NCBI RefSeq assembly: GCF_002117935.1
Contig: NZ_BDJE01000002.1
Span: 1-64,000 of the forward strand
Source: Nocardioides sp. PD653-B2
GTDB taxonomy: Bacteria; Actinomycetota; Actinomycetes; Propionibacteriales; Nocardioidaceae
Reading direction: 5' to 3'
Length of the DNA stretch: 64,000 nucleotides
The notes beneath the pieces are model-generated. The model ran no database searches. It worked only from the letters and a program-made list of their open reading frames with translations, and was not told the DNA's origin. Below, piece after piece: positions 42,588 to 54,722 of the stretch (position 1 is the first letter of the stretch; the number at the start of each line of letters is the position of its first letter). The position numbers were made by a program, and so were the translations under genes.

Positions 42588-42826
42588 GTCCCGGTTCTCC
42601 TCGGATCTCGCTCCGGTGCGCCCCGGAACCGCAGGTCTCGACCCGTCGCCCGGGCGACGACGTCCGACCAGGTGATCACGCCGACCAGGCGCCCGGCGGC
42701 ATCGACGACCGGCACGGACTCGACCATCGCCTCGAGCATCACCTCGGCGGCGCGCGCGAGGTCGTCCTCCGGCCCGACCGACGGCCCGACCGACGGCCCG
42801 ACCAACGGCTCGGCGGCCACGGTCAC
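42584..42826 (-). CDS. Single-CBS-domain protein
   Basis: 80 residues from GTG at 42826, which overlaps the USP stop as GTGA. The body is one CBS motif: EDDLARAAEVMLEAMVESVP, VVDAAGRLVGVITWSDVVAR. A complete Bateman module has two CBS motifs, so this is half-size; the first half is replaced by a short VGPSVGPSVGP stretch encoded by a 12-base tandem repeat (42771-42806). It may pair as a dimer or be a remnant. Context suggests a nucleotide-sensing partner of the USP. Confidence 0.7.
   Translation of the reverse strand: MTVAAEPLVGPSVGPSVGPEDDLARAAEVMLEAMVESVPVVDAAGRLVGVITWSDVVARATGRDLRFRGAPERDPRRTGT
42771..42806. repeat. 12-base tandem repeat, three units, in the CBS gene
   Basis: Units 42771-42782, 42783-42794 and 42795-42806 (GGCCCGACCGAC twice, then one base changed). 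On the coding strand they add VGPS units and keep the frame. Confidence 0.9.
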
Positions 42827-43674
42827 CGCTCCTCGGCCGGGACCACGGCGACCGGGCACGCTGCGTGCTCGACGACCGACGCCGACACCGAGCCGTTGAC
42901 GAGGGTCGACCAACGGCCGCCGTGGTGGGCGCCGACGACCACGAGGTCCATGCGGTGCGACGCGCGCACCAGGGCGTCGTCCGGGAGGCCGCGGACCAGC
43001 TCGGTGCGCGCCCGGACGTCGGGGAACTTCTCGGCGAGGCCGCTGATCGCCTCCGCGAGGGCCCGGCGGGCGTCGTCCTCGATGTGGGTGTCCCAGTAGC
43101 TGTGCAGGATCGTCAGCGGCAGGCGCTGGAGCGATGCCTGCCGGTAGGCGAACTCGACCGTCCCCAGGGAACGCTCGCTGCCGTCGGCTCCGACGATCAC
43201 GCCGTTGCGCACCACGGCGCGGTTGCCCGGTCGTACGACGACCACGGGGCAGGCGGCGTGCTTCGAGACGCCGACCCCGACGGACCCGAGGAGGAGGCTG
43301 GACACCGGTCCGCGACCGCGAGAGCCGAGGACGACGAGGTCCGCCCGCTCCGAGAGCTCGAGCAGCATGACCCGGGGGTCCGCCATCCGGATCAGCTCGT
43401 GCACGGGGAGGTCGGGCGCCACCTCGGCGACCCGGGCCCGGGCACGGGCGACCAGGTCACGCCCGTCGCCGCGGATCGTCTCCAGGACGCTCTGTCGGTC
43501 GACCCCGGTGGGGTCGAGCCAGACCAGGCCGTCGGGGTCGATGCCGTGCGCGAGGGTCAGCTGCCGGCTCGCGCGGACCGCCTGGCTGATCGCCCACCCG
43601 AGGGCACGGTCGGCGGAGGGCGAGCCGTCGATGCCGACGACGACGGTCCCCGACGGAATCACTGTGGTCTCCAT
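42823..43674 (-). CDS. Tandem universal stress protein
   Basis: 283 residues with two USP domains. Domain 1: GTVVVGIDGSPSADRALGWA and the ATP-binding VVLGSRGRGPVSSLLLGSVG. Domain 2: GVIVGADGSERSLGTVEFA and VVVGAHHGGRWSTLVNGSVS. The Gly-x2-Gly-x9-Gly-Ser patterns needed for ATP binding are present in both. In mycobacteria such USPs are classic DosR-regulon members, and a DosR-like box lies between this gene and the oxidase at 43815. First gene of the USP-CBS-DUF1003 operon. Confidence 0.9.
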   Translation of the reverse strand: METTVIPSGTVVVGIDGSPSADRALGWAISQAVRASRQLTLAHGIDPDGLVWLDPTGVDRQSVLETIRGDGRDLVARARARVAEVAPDLPVHELIRMADPRVMLLELSERADLVVLGSRGRGPVSSLLLGSVGVGVSKHAACPVVVVRPGNRAVVRNGVIVGADGSERSLGTVEFAYRQASLQRLPLTILHSYWDTHIEDDARRALAEAISGLAEKFPDVRARTELVRGLPDDALVRASHRMDLVVVGAHHGGRWSTLVNGSVSASVVEHAACPVAVVPAEER

Positions 43675-43730
43675 GGGTTCACGCTGCCTGCGAACCGGCC
43701 CGGCCAGTAGCGCCGAAGGCCCCGGATCTC

Positions 43731-43744
43731 AGGACCATCGGCCC
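43731..43744. promoter_or_regulatory. Candidate DosR/DevR box between the USP and oxidase-fold genes
   Basis: AGGACCATCGGCCC; its complement GGGCCGATGGTCCT shares GGGCC-N3-GGTCC with the box before cydA (52333-52346) and partly matches the mycobacterial GGGACTTNNGGCCC-type consensus. Sits in the 140-base divergent gap. Assignment is by pattern only. Confidence 0.4.
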
Positions 43745-43814
43745 TGCCTGCCGAGTCGTCGACCCACCGACGATGAGGGGGTACGCAGCCCAGCACGACA
43801 CCCGAGGAGCACCC

Positions 43815-45852
<2,038 letters not shown>

Positions 45853-45858
45853 CCCGCT

Positions 45859-46512
45859 CTAGTGCGGTCCGAGCAGCTTGCTGGCGAGGACGGCGGCCTG
45901 GGTGCGGCGTTCGAGCCCCAGCTTGGCCAGGATGCTGGACACGTAGTTCTTGACGGTCTTCTCGGCCAGGAACATCTGCTCCCCGATCTGCCGGTTCGTC
46001 ATCCCCTCGGCGATGAGCGCGAGGAGCTTGAGCTCCTGCTCGGTGAGGTTCGCGAGCTCGGGGGCGGTCGTCTGCGGGTTGCGCACCCGCTCGAGCACCC
46101 GGGCCGTCAGGCTCGGGTCGATGAGGGAGTTGCCTCCGGCGACCTGCCGGACGGCCGAGACGAGGTCGGTGCCCTTGATCTCCTTGAGCACGTACCCGGA
46201 GGCGCCGGCCATGATCGCTGCGAACAGCGCCTCGTCGTCGTCGTACGACGTCAGGATCAGCGCTCGGATGGACGGGTCGACGGCGCGGACCGACCGGCAC
46301 ACCTCGATGCCCGACCCGTCGGGCAGCCGCGCGTCGAGGACCGCGACGTCGGGATGCAGCGCGGGGATCCGGTGGGTGGCGTCCACGGCGGAGCCGGACT
46401 CGCCCACGACCTCGATGTCACCGCCGCTCTCCAGGAGGGCGCGGAGACCCTGGCGCACGACCTCGTGGTCGTCGAGCAGGTAGACGCGGATCGGTGGCGC
46501 GGTCTCAGTCAC
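45859..46512 (-). CDS. devR: DosR/DevR-like NarL-family response regulator
   Basis: 217 residues. Receiver domain: RVYLLDDHEVVRQGLRALLE and the phospho-acceptor Asp in DVAVLDARLPDGSGIEVCRS, with ILTSYDDDEALFAAIMAGAS. The LuxR-type DNA-binding domain LTEQELKLLALIAEGMTNRQ, FLAEKTVKNYVSSILAKLGL and ERRTQAA is very close to DosR of M. tuberculosis. The GTG start overlaps the cydDC coding end by eight bases (46505-46512), so it should be translated from the cyd mRNA. Expected to bind DosR-type boxes. Confidence 0.92.
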   Translation of the reverse strand: MTETAPPIRVYLLDDHEVVRQGLRALLESGGDIEVVGESGSAVDATHRIPALHPDVAVLDARLPDGSGIEVCRSVRAVDPSIRALILTSYDDDEALFAAIMAGASGYVLKEIKGTDLVSAVRQVAGGNSLIDPSLTARVLERVRNPQTTAPELANLTEQELKLLALIAEGMTNRQIGEQMFLAEKTVKNYVSSILAKLGLERRTQAAVLASKLLGPH

Positions 46513-49500
46513 GGGTCCGTTCTACCAGTGCCAGGTCGACGATGCGGTCCACCCGGTCCAGTCCCGCGTTCGCGTGGGTGATCCACACGACCGTGCGGCC
46601 GGCGCTGCCGTCGAGCACCTCGGACGCCAGCTCCTCGGCCGTGGCGCCGTCGAGGTGGGCCGCGGGCTCGTCGAGCACCAGCACGGGCTGGTCGGCGAGC
46701 AGGGACCGGGCGATCGCGAGCCGGGCTCGCTCACCGCCCGAGACCTGCGCGTGCCCGTCGCCGAGCCAGCTGTCCAGGCCGGCCGGGAGCGCATCGAGCC
46801 AGGACCCGAGCTGGGCGCGGCGCAGCGCCGCCTCGACCTCGTCGTCCCCGGCCTCGGGCCGGGCGAGACGCACGTTCTCGGCGAGCGTGGTCGCGAAGAC
46901 GTGGGGGTCGTCGTCGACCAGGCCGACCGTGCGCCGTACGTCGTCCAGCGCGAGCTCGGGCAGTGCGTGGTCGCCGAGCCGGACCCGCCCACCGACCGGG
47001 TCGACGAACCGCAGGAGCAGCGCCGCGAGCGTGCTCTTCCCGGATCCCGTGGGGCCGACCACGGCGACCCGCTCACCCGGGGTGAGCTCCAGCGAGAGGT
47101 CGCGCAGGGCCAGGCGCTCGTCCCACGCCGCGGACGCGTGCTCGACCCGCACGGCGCTCCCGCCCGTCGCGGGGGCCGGTGCGTCCGGGTCGGACACGGC
47201 CGGCGGCCGCTGCGCCAGCGCGGTCAGCCGCTCCTCGGCGGCGCGGGTGCGGGCGGCGAGCGCGCCGGCGTCGGCCAGCGAGCCGGTCACCTCGCCGAGG
47301 GCGAGCGGCAGGAGGAGGAGCAGCGCGAAGAGCGGCCCGGAGAGCGACCCGTCGGCGACCCGGGGCGCGAGCACGAGGGCACTGGCGGCGACCCCGAGAC
47401 CTGAGACCAGGAGTGCCGCGGCACGGCCGGACGCCAGCCGGACGGCGCCGGAGACGGCGCGGCGGCCCAGCTCCTCGCTGATCGCGGTGACGGCGCCGAC
47501 CGCCCGCTCCCCGGCCTGCCACATGGTCAGCTCCGTCGCGGACTGGGTGACGTCGACGACGGCCTCCGACAGGCGGGCGCGGGTGGCGACGGCCGCCCGC
47601 TCGGACCGGTCGGTGCCGACCCGGGCCAGGCCGTAGGCGAGGCCGCCGCCGAGCAGGCAGGTGGCGGCCACGACCGGCGTGGCGAGCGGCTCGATCACCG
47701 CCGAGACCGCGACGGCGAGCACTCCCACCACCAGCGCACCGCGCACCGGCATCCGCACGCGGAGCTCGCGGTCGAGCACGCTGTCGACGTCGTCGACGAC
47801 CGCGGCGAGCACGTCGCCGCGCCGCCGGCCCAGGGCCCCGGGCGTGAGCGGCACGACCGCGTCGTACACGGCGACCCGGCGGTCGGCCAGCAGCTGGAGC
47901 GCCACGTCGTGGGACCGCAGCCGCTCGACGTAGCGGAGCACCGGACGGGCGATGCCGAAGGTGCGCACGCCGACGATGGCGACCAGCAGCGTGAGGACCA
48001 CGGGATGCGACGACGCCTGCACGATCAGCCAGCCCGCGGTGGCCGTGAGCGCCACGCCGGACGCCGACGCGAGACCGCCGAGGAGCGTCGGGAGCGCCAG
48101 CCCGCGGCGTGGTCCGGGCGCTGCCGGGGCGACCGGGTCCGGCCTGCCGGCGCGAGGCGCGGACGCGTGCGAGGCGGCGACGGGGACCGGCGGCGCCGGG
48201 AGGTCGACCACGCGGTCGGCGAGCGCCACCAGCGCCGGCCGGTGGGCCACCACCACGACACCGCGGGTGCGGCCGAGCTCCTGGACGACGTCGGCGACGA
48301 CCCGCTCGGTGAGCGCGTCGAGGTGGGCGGTGGGCTCGTCGAGCAGGACCCAGGGCCGGTCGGAGACGACGACCCGGGCCAGGGCCAGCCGGGCCCTCTC
48401 GCCGGCCGAGAGCGTGGTGCCGTCCTCGCCGAGCACGGTGTCCAGCCGGAGCGGCAGGTCCCGGATGCGTTCCTCGAGCGCGACGCTGCGCAGCGCGTGC
48501 CAGAGCTGGACGTCGCCGGCATCCGCGGCGCCCAGCAGGAGGTTGTCGCGGATCGTGCCGGCGACGAAGACCGGGCGCTGCGAGAGCCAGGCGATCTGCG
48601 ACGGGGCCGGGCCGAGCACGGTGCCCGACGTCGGCTCGAGCAGGCCGGCGAGCACGGCGAGCAGCGTCGACTTCCCGCTGCCCGATGGTCCGGTCACCGC
48701 GGTGACCCCGCGCTCCGGGACGTCGAGCGACACGGCGTCCAGGGCGGGCACCGTGCGACCCGGCCGCAGGACGGTGAGCCGGTCGACGGCGATCGGGCCC
48801 GGGCGCGGCAGGTGCTCCGGTCCCCGCGCCTCGTCGACGAGCTCGCTCGCCGCCTCGAAGGTCGCCACGCCCTCGGCGGCGGCGTGGAACTCCGCGCCCA
48901 CGCGGCGCAGCGGCCAGTAGGCCTCCGGCGCGAGGAGCAGGACGACCAGGGCGGTCCGCAGGTCGAGGTCGCCGTGGGCGAGCCGGAGACCGACGGTCAC
49001 CGCGACCAGCGCCACCGACAGCGTCGCCACCAGCTCCAGCACCGCCGACGAAGCGAAGGCGACCTGGAGGGTACGCAGGGTGCACCGCCGGTAGCGGTCG
49101 GTGACCGCGCGGATCGTGGCCGACTGGGCCTCGGCCCGGCGGAACGCCACCAACGTGGGCAGCCCGCGCATGACGTCGAGGAAGTGGCCCGACAGCGACG
49201 CGAGTGCCCGCCACTGCGACTCGGCGCGGTCCCGCGTGGCCAGGCCCACCAGGATCCCGAAGACCGGGATCAGGGGCAGCGTGACCAGCACGATGAGCGC
49301 GGACATCGGGTCCTGGGTGGCGATGGCGACGAGCGTGACGCACGGCAGCACCCCCGCCAGGACGAGCGCCGGCAGGTAGCGGGTGAGGTAGGGCTCGGCC
49401 GCGCTCGCGCCGCGGGTCGCCAGGACGGCGAGCTCACCGGACGAGCGCGCCGCTCCCCCGTCGCGCAGGATCGCACCGACCACGCGCCGTCGTACGTCGG

Positions 49501-49755
49501 TCCCGACCACGGCGGCGGCGCGCGCCGCCATCGTGTCGGTGGTCCAGCCGACGGCGGCGCGGGCGGCGAAGACCGCGACCACGACGAGCGCCCAGCGCGT
49601 CACGGCCCCGTCACCGAGGACGGCCAGCACCAGCTCCGTCACCACCCAGGCCTGGGCGACGAGGAGCAGGCTGCCGACCACGCCCGCGGCGATGACCACC
49701 GTCAGCTCGCGCCGTGCGGGCGCGAGCTGACGCCGGAGCCAGGGGTCGCCCGGCC

Positions 49756-49759
<4 letters not shown>
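46505..49759 (-). CDS. cydDC: Fused CydD-CydC thiol/haem ABC exporter for cytochrome bd assembly
   Basis: 1084 residues, two ABC half-transporters in one chain. CydD part: membrane region from VVIAAGVVGSLLLVAQAWVV, then Walker A GPSGSGKSTLLAVL and signature LSAGERARLALARV. CydC part: membrane region from LALPTLLGGLASASGVALTA, then Walker A GPTGSGKSTLAALL and VSGGERARLAIARS. A Pro/Ala-rich linker joins them. CydDC export (glutathione/cysteine or, in E. coli structural work, haem binding) is needed for assembly of cytochrome bd. GTG start overlaps the cydB stop (GTGA). Confidence 0.92.
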
Positions 49760-50772
<1,013 letters not shown>

Positions 50773-50787
50773 GATGTGTCCTCCTCC

Positions 50788-52245
50788 CTAGTACGCGAAC
50801 GCGAGCGGCTTGTCGGTGTCGTCGTCGCTGCCGCGCAGCGTCGGTGACGGAGGTTCTCGATACGGGTCGGCGCCCTTCTTGGCGTACGTGAGGAGCAGGC
50901 CGACCTCGATGACGGCGAGGAAGCCGTAGAGCGCGGTCAACGAGATCACCGAGATCCACGCCTCGGTGACGCTGACCCCCGGCGAGACGCCGTTCGAGGT
51001 GTTCATCAGTCCGAAGACCACCCACGGCTGGCGGCCCATCTCGGTGAAGATCCAGCCCGCGGAGTTGCCGAGCAGCATCAGGATCGGGGTCGCGACCGCC
51101 ATCCGGGTGAACCACCGTGACGTCGGCGCCCTCCCCTTGCGGGTCAGGAAGAGGATCAGCGCGGAGAACGTCGCCGCCAGCACCCCGAGACCGATCATGT
51201 AGCGGAAGGTCCAGTAGGTGATCGGGATGACCGGGCTGTAGTCGCCGGAGGGGTCGTAGTAGCCCGCGCCCGGGTCCTGTCCGTACTCCTCCCGGTACTG
51301 CGTGCGGAGGTCGTTGATGCCCTCGACCTCGCCGTCGAAGGAGCCGGTCGCGAGGAAGGACAGCACGCACGGCACGGTGACGGAGAACTTCTCGCTCTTC
51401 CCGTCCGGGGTGCCGATCGTGAAGAGCGAGAACGGCGCGCAGCTGTCCTCGGTGTCGTAGAGCGCCTCGGCCGAGGCCATCTTCATCGGCTGGACCTCGG
51501 TCATCACCTTGCCCTGGAAGTCGCCCGAGATCGCGACGCCGAGGCCCGCGAGGAGCGCGACCGCGGCGCCGAGGCGCAGGCCCGTGCGGTACACCTCACG
51601 GTCGACCTGGTGGCGCTTGGAGACGTAGAGCCACGCGCAGACACCGACGACGAACGCACCCGCGGTCATGTACGCCGCGAGGATGACGTGCGGGAAGGTC
51701 ACCAGCTGCACCTTGTTGAACATCACTGCCCAGAAGTCGGTGAGCTCGGCGCGGCCGGTGTCGGGGTTGTAGGTGTAGCCGACCGGGTGCTGCATCCAGG
51801 AGTTGGCGGCGAGGATGAACCACGACGACGCGAGCGTGCCGAGGTGCACGATCCACATGCAGCCGGCGTGCAGGCCGCGGGGGAGCTTGTCCCAGCCGAA
51901 GATCCAGAGTCCGAGGAACGTCGACTCGAGGAAGAAGGCCAGGAGCGCCTCGACCGCCAGCGGGGCGCCGAAGACGTCGCCGACGAAGCGGGAGTAGTCC
52001 GACCAGTTCATGCCGAACTGGAACTCCTGGACGATGCCGGTGACCACGCCGATCGCGAAGTTGATCAGCATCAGCTTGCCGAAGAACCTGGTCAGGCGGA
52101 GCCACGCGGGCTGCTTGGTGCGCACCCAGAGCGTCTCCATCACGGCGACCAGCAGGGTCAGGCCGATGGTGAGGGGCACGAACAGGAAGTGGTAGACGGT
52201 CGTGATCCCGAACTGCCACCGGGCGATGTCGAGAATGCTGTCCAA
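50788..52245 (-). CDS. cydA: Cytochrome bd oxidase subunit I
   Basis: 485 residues from a TTG start with GGAGAA six bases upstream. Haem ligands are identifiable: His near residue 19 (TVYHFLFVPLTIG), His near 186 (VTFPHVILAAYMTAGAF) and Met in EVQPMKMASAEAL. The GRQPW quinol-site motif is in TEMGRQPWVVFG. The short Q-loop type matches actinobacterial CydA. First gene of cydA-cydB-cydDC-devR, with a Rex operator upstream. The C-terminal tail (SPTLRGSDDDTDKPLAF) is charged and cytoplasmic. Confidence 0.95.
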   Translation of the reverse strand: MDSILDIARWQFGITTVYHFLFVPLTIGLTLLVAVMETLWVRTKQPAWLRLTRFFGKLMLINFAIGVVTGIVQEFQFGMNWSDYSRFVGDVFGAPLAVEALLAFFLESTFLGLWIFGWDKLPRGLHAGCMWIVHLGTLASSWFILAANSWMQHPVGYTYNPDTGRAELTDFWAVMFNKVQLVTFPHVILAAYMTAGAFVVGVCAWLYVSKRHQVDREVYRTGLRLGAAVALLAGLGVAISGDFQGKVMTEVQPMKMASAEALYDTEDSCAPFSLFTIGTPDGKSEKFSVTVPCVLSFLATGSFDGEVEGINDLRTQYREEYGQDPGAGYYDPSGDYSPVIPITYWTFRYMIGLGVLAATFSALILFLTRKGRAPTSRWFTRMAVATPILMLLGNSAGWIFTEMGRQPWVVFGLMNTSNGVSPGVSVTEAWISVISLTALYGFLAVIEVGLLLTYAKKGADPYREPPSPTLRGSDDDTDKPLAFAY

Positions 52246-52332
52246 CGGGTTCTCCGCTCCAGAGTGACTGCAACGCCTGACACGCTAGGGACGACCCTGC
52301 TCGTGGCGCCCGGGCCCTGGGTCCTCCGGAAC

Positions 52333-52346
52333 GGGCCAAAGGTCCC
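52333..52346. promoter_or_regulatory. Candidate DosR/DevR box upstream of cydA
   Basis: GGGCCAAAGGTCCC, an imperfect palindrome about 90 bases upstream of cydA. It shares GGGCC-N3-GGTCC with the box at 43731-43744. Consistent with autoregulation of a cyd-devR operon, but unproven. Confidence 0.4.
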
Positions 52347-52381
52347 GAGCCCGGACGTCGTCGCGGAGGATCGCCCCGCGC

Positions 52382-52399
52382 TTGTGAAAACTTTCTCAA
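52382..52399. promoter_or_regulatory. Rex redox-repressor operator upstream of cydA
   Basis: TTGTGAAAACTTTCTCAA matches the Rex consensus TTGTGAA-N4-TTCACAA at every defined position except one. Rex senses NADH/NAD+ and in Streptomyces represses cydABCD through such sites. It lies 137 bases before the cydA start. Confidence 0.75.
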
Positions 52400-52420
52400 A
52401 GTCTGCTCCGGGGCCGCCGG

Positions 52421-52435
52421 GGACGCAACGCGTCC
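52421..52435. promoter_or_regulatory. Perfect inverted repeat before the 52458 gene
   Basis: GGACGC-AAC-GCGTCC, a 15-base perfect palindrome ending 22 bases upstream of the ATG at 52458. Could be an operator for this gene or for cydA; no regulator can be named. Confidence 0.3.
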
Positions 52436-52457
52436 TGCGTCACGGCAGACTGGCGCC

Positions 52458-52944
52458 ATGGATCTCGACGATCTCGAGCACGCCCACGCGGCCGTGTCGG
52501 CCCTCCTCGCGAGGCTCGGTCCCGATGACTGGGCGCGCCCGACGCCCTGCGAGGGCTGGGACGTCGAGGCCGTCGTACGCCACCTGACCACCGGCGAGCG
52601 CGCCTTCACGACCTCACTGGGGAGCGTCGCCTACGACCTGCCGGCCATCGACGCCGAGGTGGGCGCCGTGCCGCTCGCGGACCTGGCCGCGACGTACCGC
52701 GCCGGCCGTCGCCGAGCTGCGCACGATCGAGGCGCTCACCCACGGCTGGGACGTCGCACGCGGCGTCGGCGCGCCGTACGGCGTCGACCCGGCGGTCGCC
52801 GAGCGCGCCATCGTGCACAGCCTCGCCCTCATGGAGCGGCTGCCGCCCGACCGGACGCCGTTCGGCCCGCCCCAGCCCGTCGCGGACGACGCGCCCGCGA
52901 TCGACCGCCTCGCGGCCCTGCTGGGCCGCACGGCCGGTGGTTGA
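52458..52944 (+). pseudogene. Decayed TIGR03086/maleylpyruvate-isomerase-like gene
   Basis: The first ~80 codons read as a normal N-terminus (ALLARLGPDDWARPTPCEGW, DVEAVVRHLTTGERAF). After about base 52703 that frame turns into Arg-rich nonsense. The remainder of the family sequence is in another frame (VAELRTIEALTHGWDVARGV ... IDRLAALLGRTAGG) and ends at the TGA 52942-52944. Between the two parts the usual ~25-residue segment is missing, so this looks like an out-of-frame internal deletion rather than a single-base error. CAGACT lies six bases before the ATG. Confidence 0.75.
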
Positions 52945-52983
52945 GGACGTTGCGCAGCAACTGTCTCGACCTCCGGGACCGCG

Positions 52984-54177
52984 TCAGCGACTGAGCAGCA
53001 CCGAGGAGCCGTGCCCGAAGAGGCCCTGGTTGGCGGTGATGCCGACCCGGGCGCCCTCGACCTGGCGGCCGGTCGCCTGCCCCCGCAGCTGCCAGGTGAT
53101 CTCGCAGACCTGGGCCAGCGCCTGGGCCGGCACGGCCTCGCCGAAGCAGGCCAGCCCACCCGACGGGTTGACGGGGATCCGGCCGCCCAGGGTGGTGTCG
53201 CCGGCGCGGAGGAGTGACTCGGCCTCGCCGCGCCGGCACAGCGCGAGGTCCTCGATCCAGTCCAGCTCGAGCGCGGTCGACAGGTCGTAGACCTCGGCCA
53301 CGCTCACGTCGGCCGGGTCGATGCCCGCCTCTTCGTAGGCCGCGAGCGCGATCGACTCCTTGAACGTGTGCTCGGGCGCACCGACCGCGAGCGTGGAGTC
53401 CGTGGCGAGGTTCGGCATGTCCATCACGGTGTTCGGGAAGGTCGGGGTGACGGTCGAGACCGCGTTGATCCGCACCGGCTCGGCCAGCCCGTGCTTCCGC
53501 GCGTACTCCACGCTGGTCAGCACCACCGCGGCCGCGCCGTCGCTGGTCGCGCAGATGTCGAGCAGGTGCAGCGGGTCGGAGACCACGGCGCTCGCGAGGA
53601 CGTCCTCGACGCCGACCTCCTTGCGGTAGCGGGCGTTCGGGTTCTCCAGGCCGTGCTTGGCGTTCTTGACCTTCACCCGCGCGAAGTCCTCCTGGGTCGC
53701 GCCGTAGAGGTCCATCCGGCGGCGCGCGTAGAGCGCGAAGTACGCGGGGTTCGTCATGCCGAGCAGCCGGAACCGCAGCCAGTCGGGGTCGTCCCACCGC
53801 TCGCCGGCGTTGGGAGCCAGGAAGCCCTTGGGCGTGGTGTCGGCGCCGACGACCAGCGCGACCTCGCACATCCCGGCCAGGATCCGGGCCCGCGCGGTGT
53901 CGAGCGCCTGGGCGCCGGTCGCGCACGCGGCGTACGACGTCGCGACCCGCGCGCCGTTCCAGCCGAGCGCCTGGGCGAAGGTCGCGCCCGCGACGTAGCC
54001 GCCGTAGCCGTTGCGCACCGTCTCGCCGCCGACCACCAGGCCGACGTCCGGCCAGGCGATGCCGCTGTCGGCGAGCGCGGCCCGCGCCGCGTGCACGCCG
54101 TACGTCACGAAGTTCTTGCCCCACTTGCCCCACGGGTGCATGCCCACGCCCGCCACGGCCACGTCGTGGGTGCTCAC
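52984..54177 (-). CDS. Thiolase-like lipid-transfer protein (SCP-x/Ltp type)
   Basis: 397 residues from GTG at 54177, overlapping the DUF35 stop as GTGA. The nucleophile region is ATSYAACATGAQALDTAR (Cys near residue 90); other thiolase-fold blocks are EVYDLSTALELDWIEDL and VNPSGGLACFGEAVPAQALA. The two catalytic His of true thiolases are not evident at the usual C-terminal place, as in the Ltp aldolase/transfer group. With its DUF35 partner this pattern matches side-chain-cleaving aldolases or thiolases of steroid degradation. Exact reaction unknown. Confidence 0.85.
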   Translation of the reverse strand: MSTHDVAVAGVGMHPWGKWGKNFVTYGVHAARAALADSGIAWPDVGLVVGGETVRNGYGGYVAGATFAQALGWNGARVATSYAACATGAQALDTARARILAGMCEVALVVGADTTPKGFLAPNAGERWDDPDWLRFRLLGMTNPAYFALYARRRMDLYGATQEDFARVKVKNAKHGLENPNARYRKEVGVEDVLASAVVSDPLHLLDICATSDGAAAVVLTSVEYARKHGLAEPVRINAVSTVTPTFPNTVMDMPNLATDSTLAVGAPEHTFKESIALAAYEEAGIDPADVSVAEVYDLSTALELDWIEDLALCRRGEAESLLRAGDTTLGGRIPVNPSGGLACFGEAVPAQALAQVCEITWQLRGQATGRQVEGARVGITANQGLFGHGSSVLLSR

Positions 54178-54620
54178 TGGTCGGTCTCCTCGCCCATCTC
54201 GATGACCGGCTTCCAGCGCCAGATCGTGCGGTCGCCGGTCTCGTCGACGTAGAGCGTCTCGACCACCAGCTCGACCTCGGCCCCGACCCGCAGGTCGCCC
54301 ACGCCGTAGCCGTCGGCCACCTGCCCGAGCACGACGAGGCCCTCCGGCAGCTCGACGGCGGCGAGTGCGAACGGCTCGTAGGGGTCGGTGCGTGGGATGT
54401 ACGGCGGCGGCGGCTGGTACTGCGCGTCGGTGTAGGACCACACCGTCCCGTGCCGGGACAGCTCGGTGTCCTCGAAGGTCTCGCCGTCGCACGCGGGGTT
54501 GCCGCAGAAGCCGGCGGTCCTCGGGAAGAACACCGTCCCGCACGTCACGCACCTCGAGCCGACCAGCGCCGGGTCGGGCCCGGTCGTGAACCAGCCCTCG
54601 ACCGCCGGCGTCGCTGTCAT
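54174..54620 (-). CDS. DUF35 OB-fold/rubredoxin-like zinc-ribbon protein, thiolase partner
   Basis: 148 residues from ATG at 54620; an AGGAG five bases upstream favours it over the GTG two codons earlier. The N-terminal zinc ribbon is SRCVTCGTVFFPRTAGFCGN with PAC completing four Cys; the C-terminal OB fold holds WSYTDAQYQPPPPYIPRTDP and EVELVVETLYVDETGDRTIW. DUF35 proteins form obligate complexes with thiolase-fold lyases, for instance Ltp2 with ChsH2. A KstR-like operator overlaps its promoter. Confidence 0.88.
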   Translation of the reverse strand: MTATPAVEGWFTTGPDPALVGSRCVTCGTVFFPRTAGFCGNPACDGETFEDTELSRHGTVWSYTDAQYQPPPPYIPRTDPYEPFALAAVELPEGLVVLGQVADGYGVGDLRVGAEVELVVETLYVDETGDRTIWRWKPVIEMGEETDQ

Positions 54621-54636
54621 CCACACTCCTGAGAAC

Positions 54637-54656
54637 TAGAACGTGTTCTCACTATA
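54637..54656 (-). promoter_or_regulatory. KstR-like operator overlapping a -10 element
   Basis: TAGAACGTGTTCTC (54637-54650) fits TNNAACNNGTTNNA, the TetR-type KstR motif of steroid catabolism, except at the last base. On the minus strand TATAGT (54656-54651) is a good -10 directly upstream, so bound repressor would block the start. Confidence 0.6.
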
Positions 54657-54669
54657 GGTGGTGCTAGCT

Positions 54670-54721
54670 CGGGTCGTCCGCCTGAGGCGCACCTATGGCC
54701 AGCCGAGAGGCGGACGACCCG
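54670..54721. terminator. Hairpin terminator after cbs
   Basis: Perfect 14-base arms, CGGGTCGTCCGCCT (54670-54683) and AGGCGGACGACCCG (54708-54721), with a 24-base loop, directly after the cbs stop on the minus strand. Confidence 0.7.
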
Positions 54722-54722
54722 G

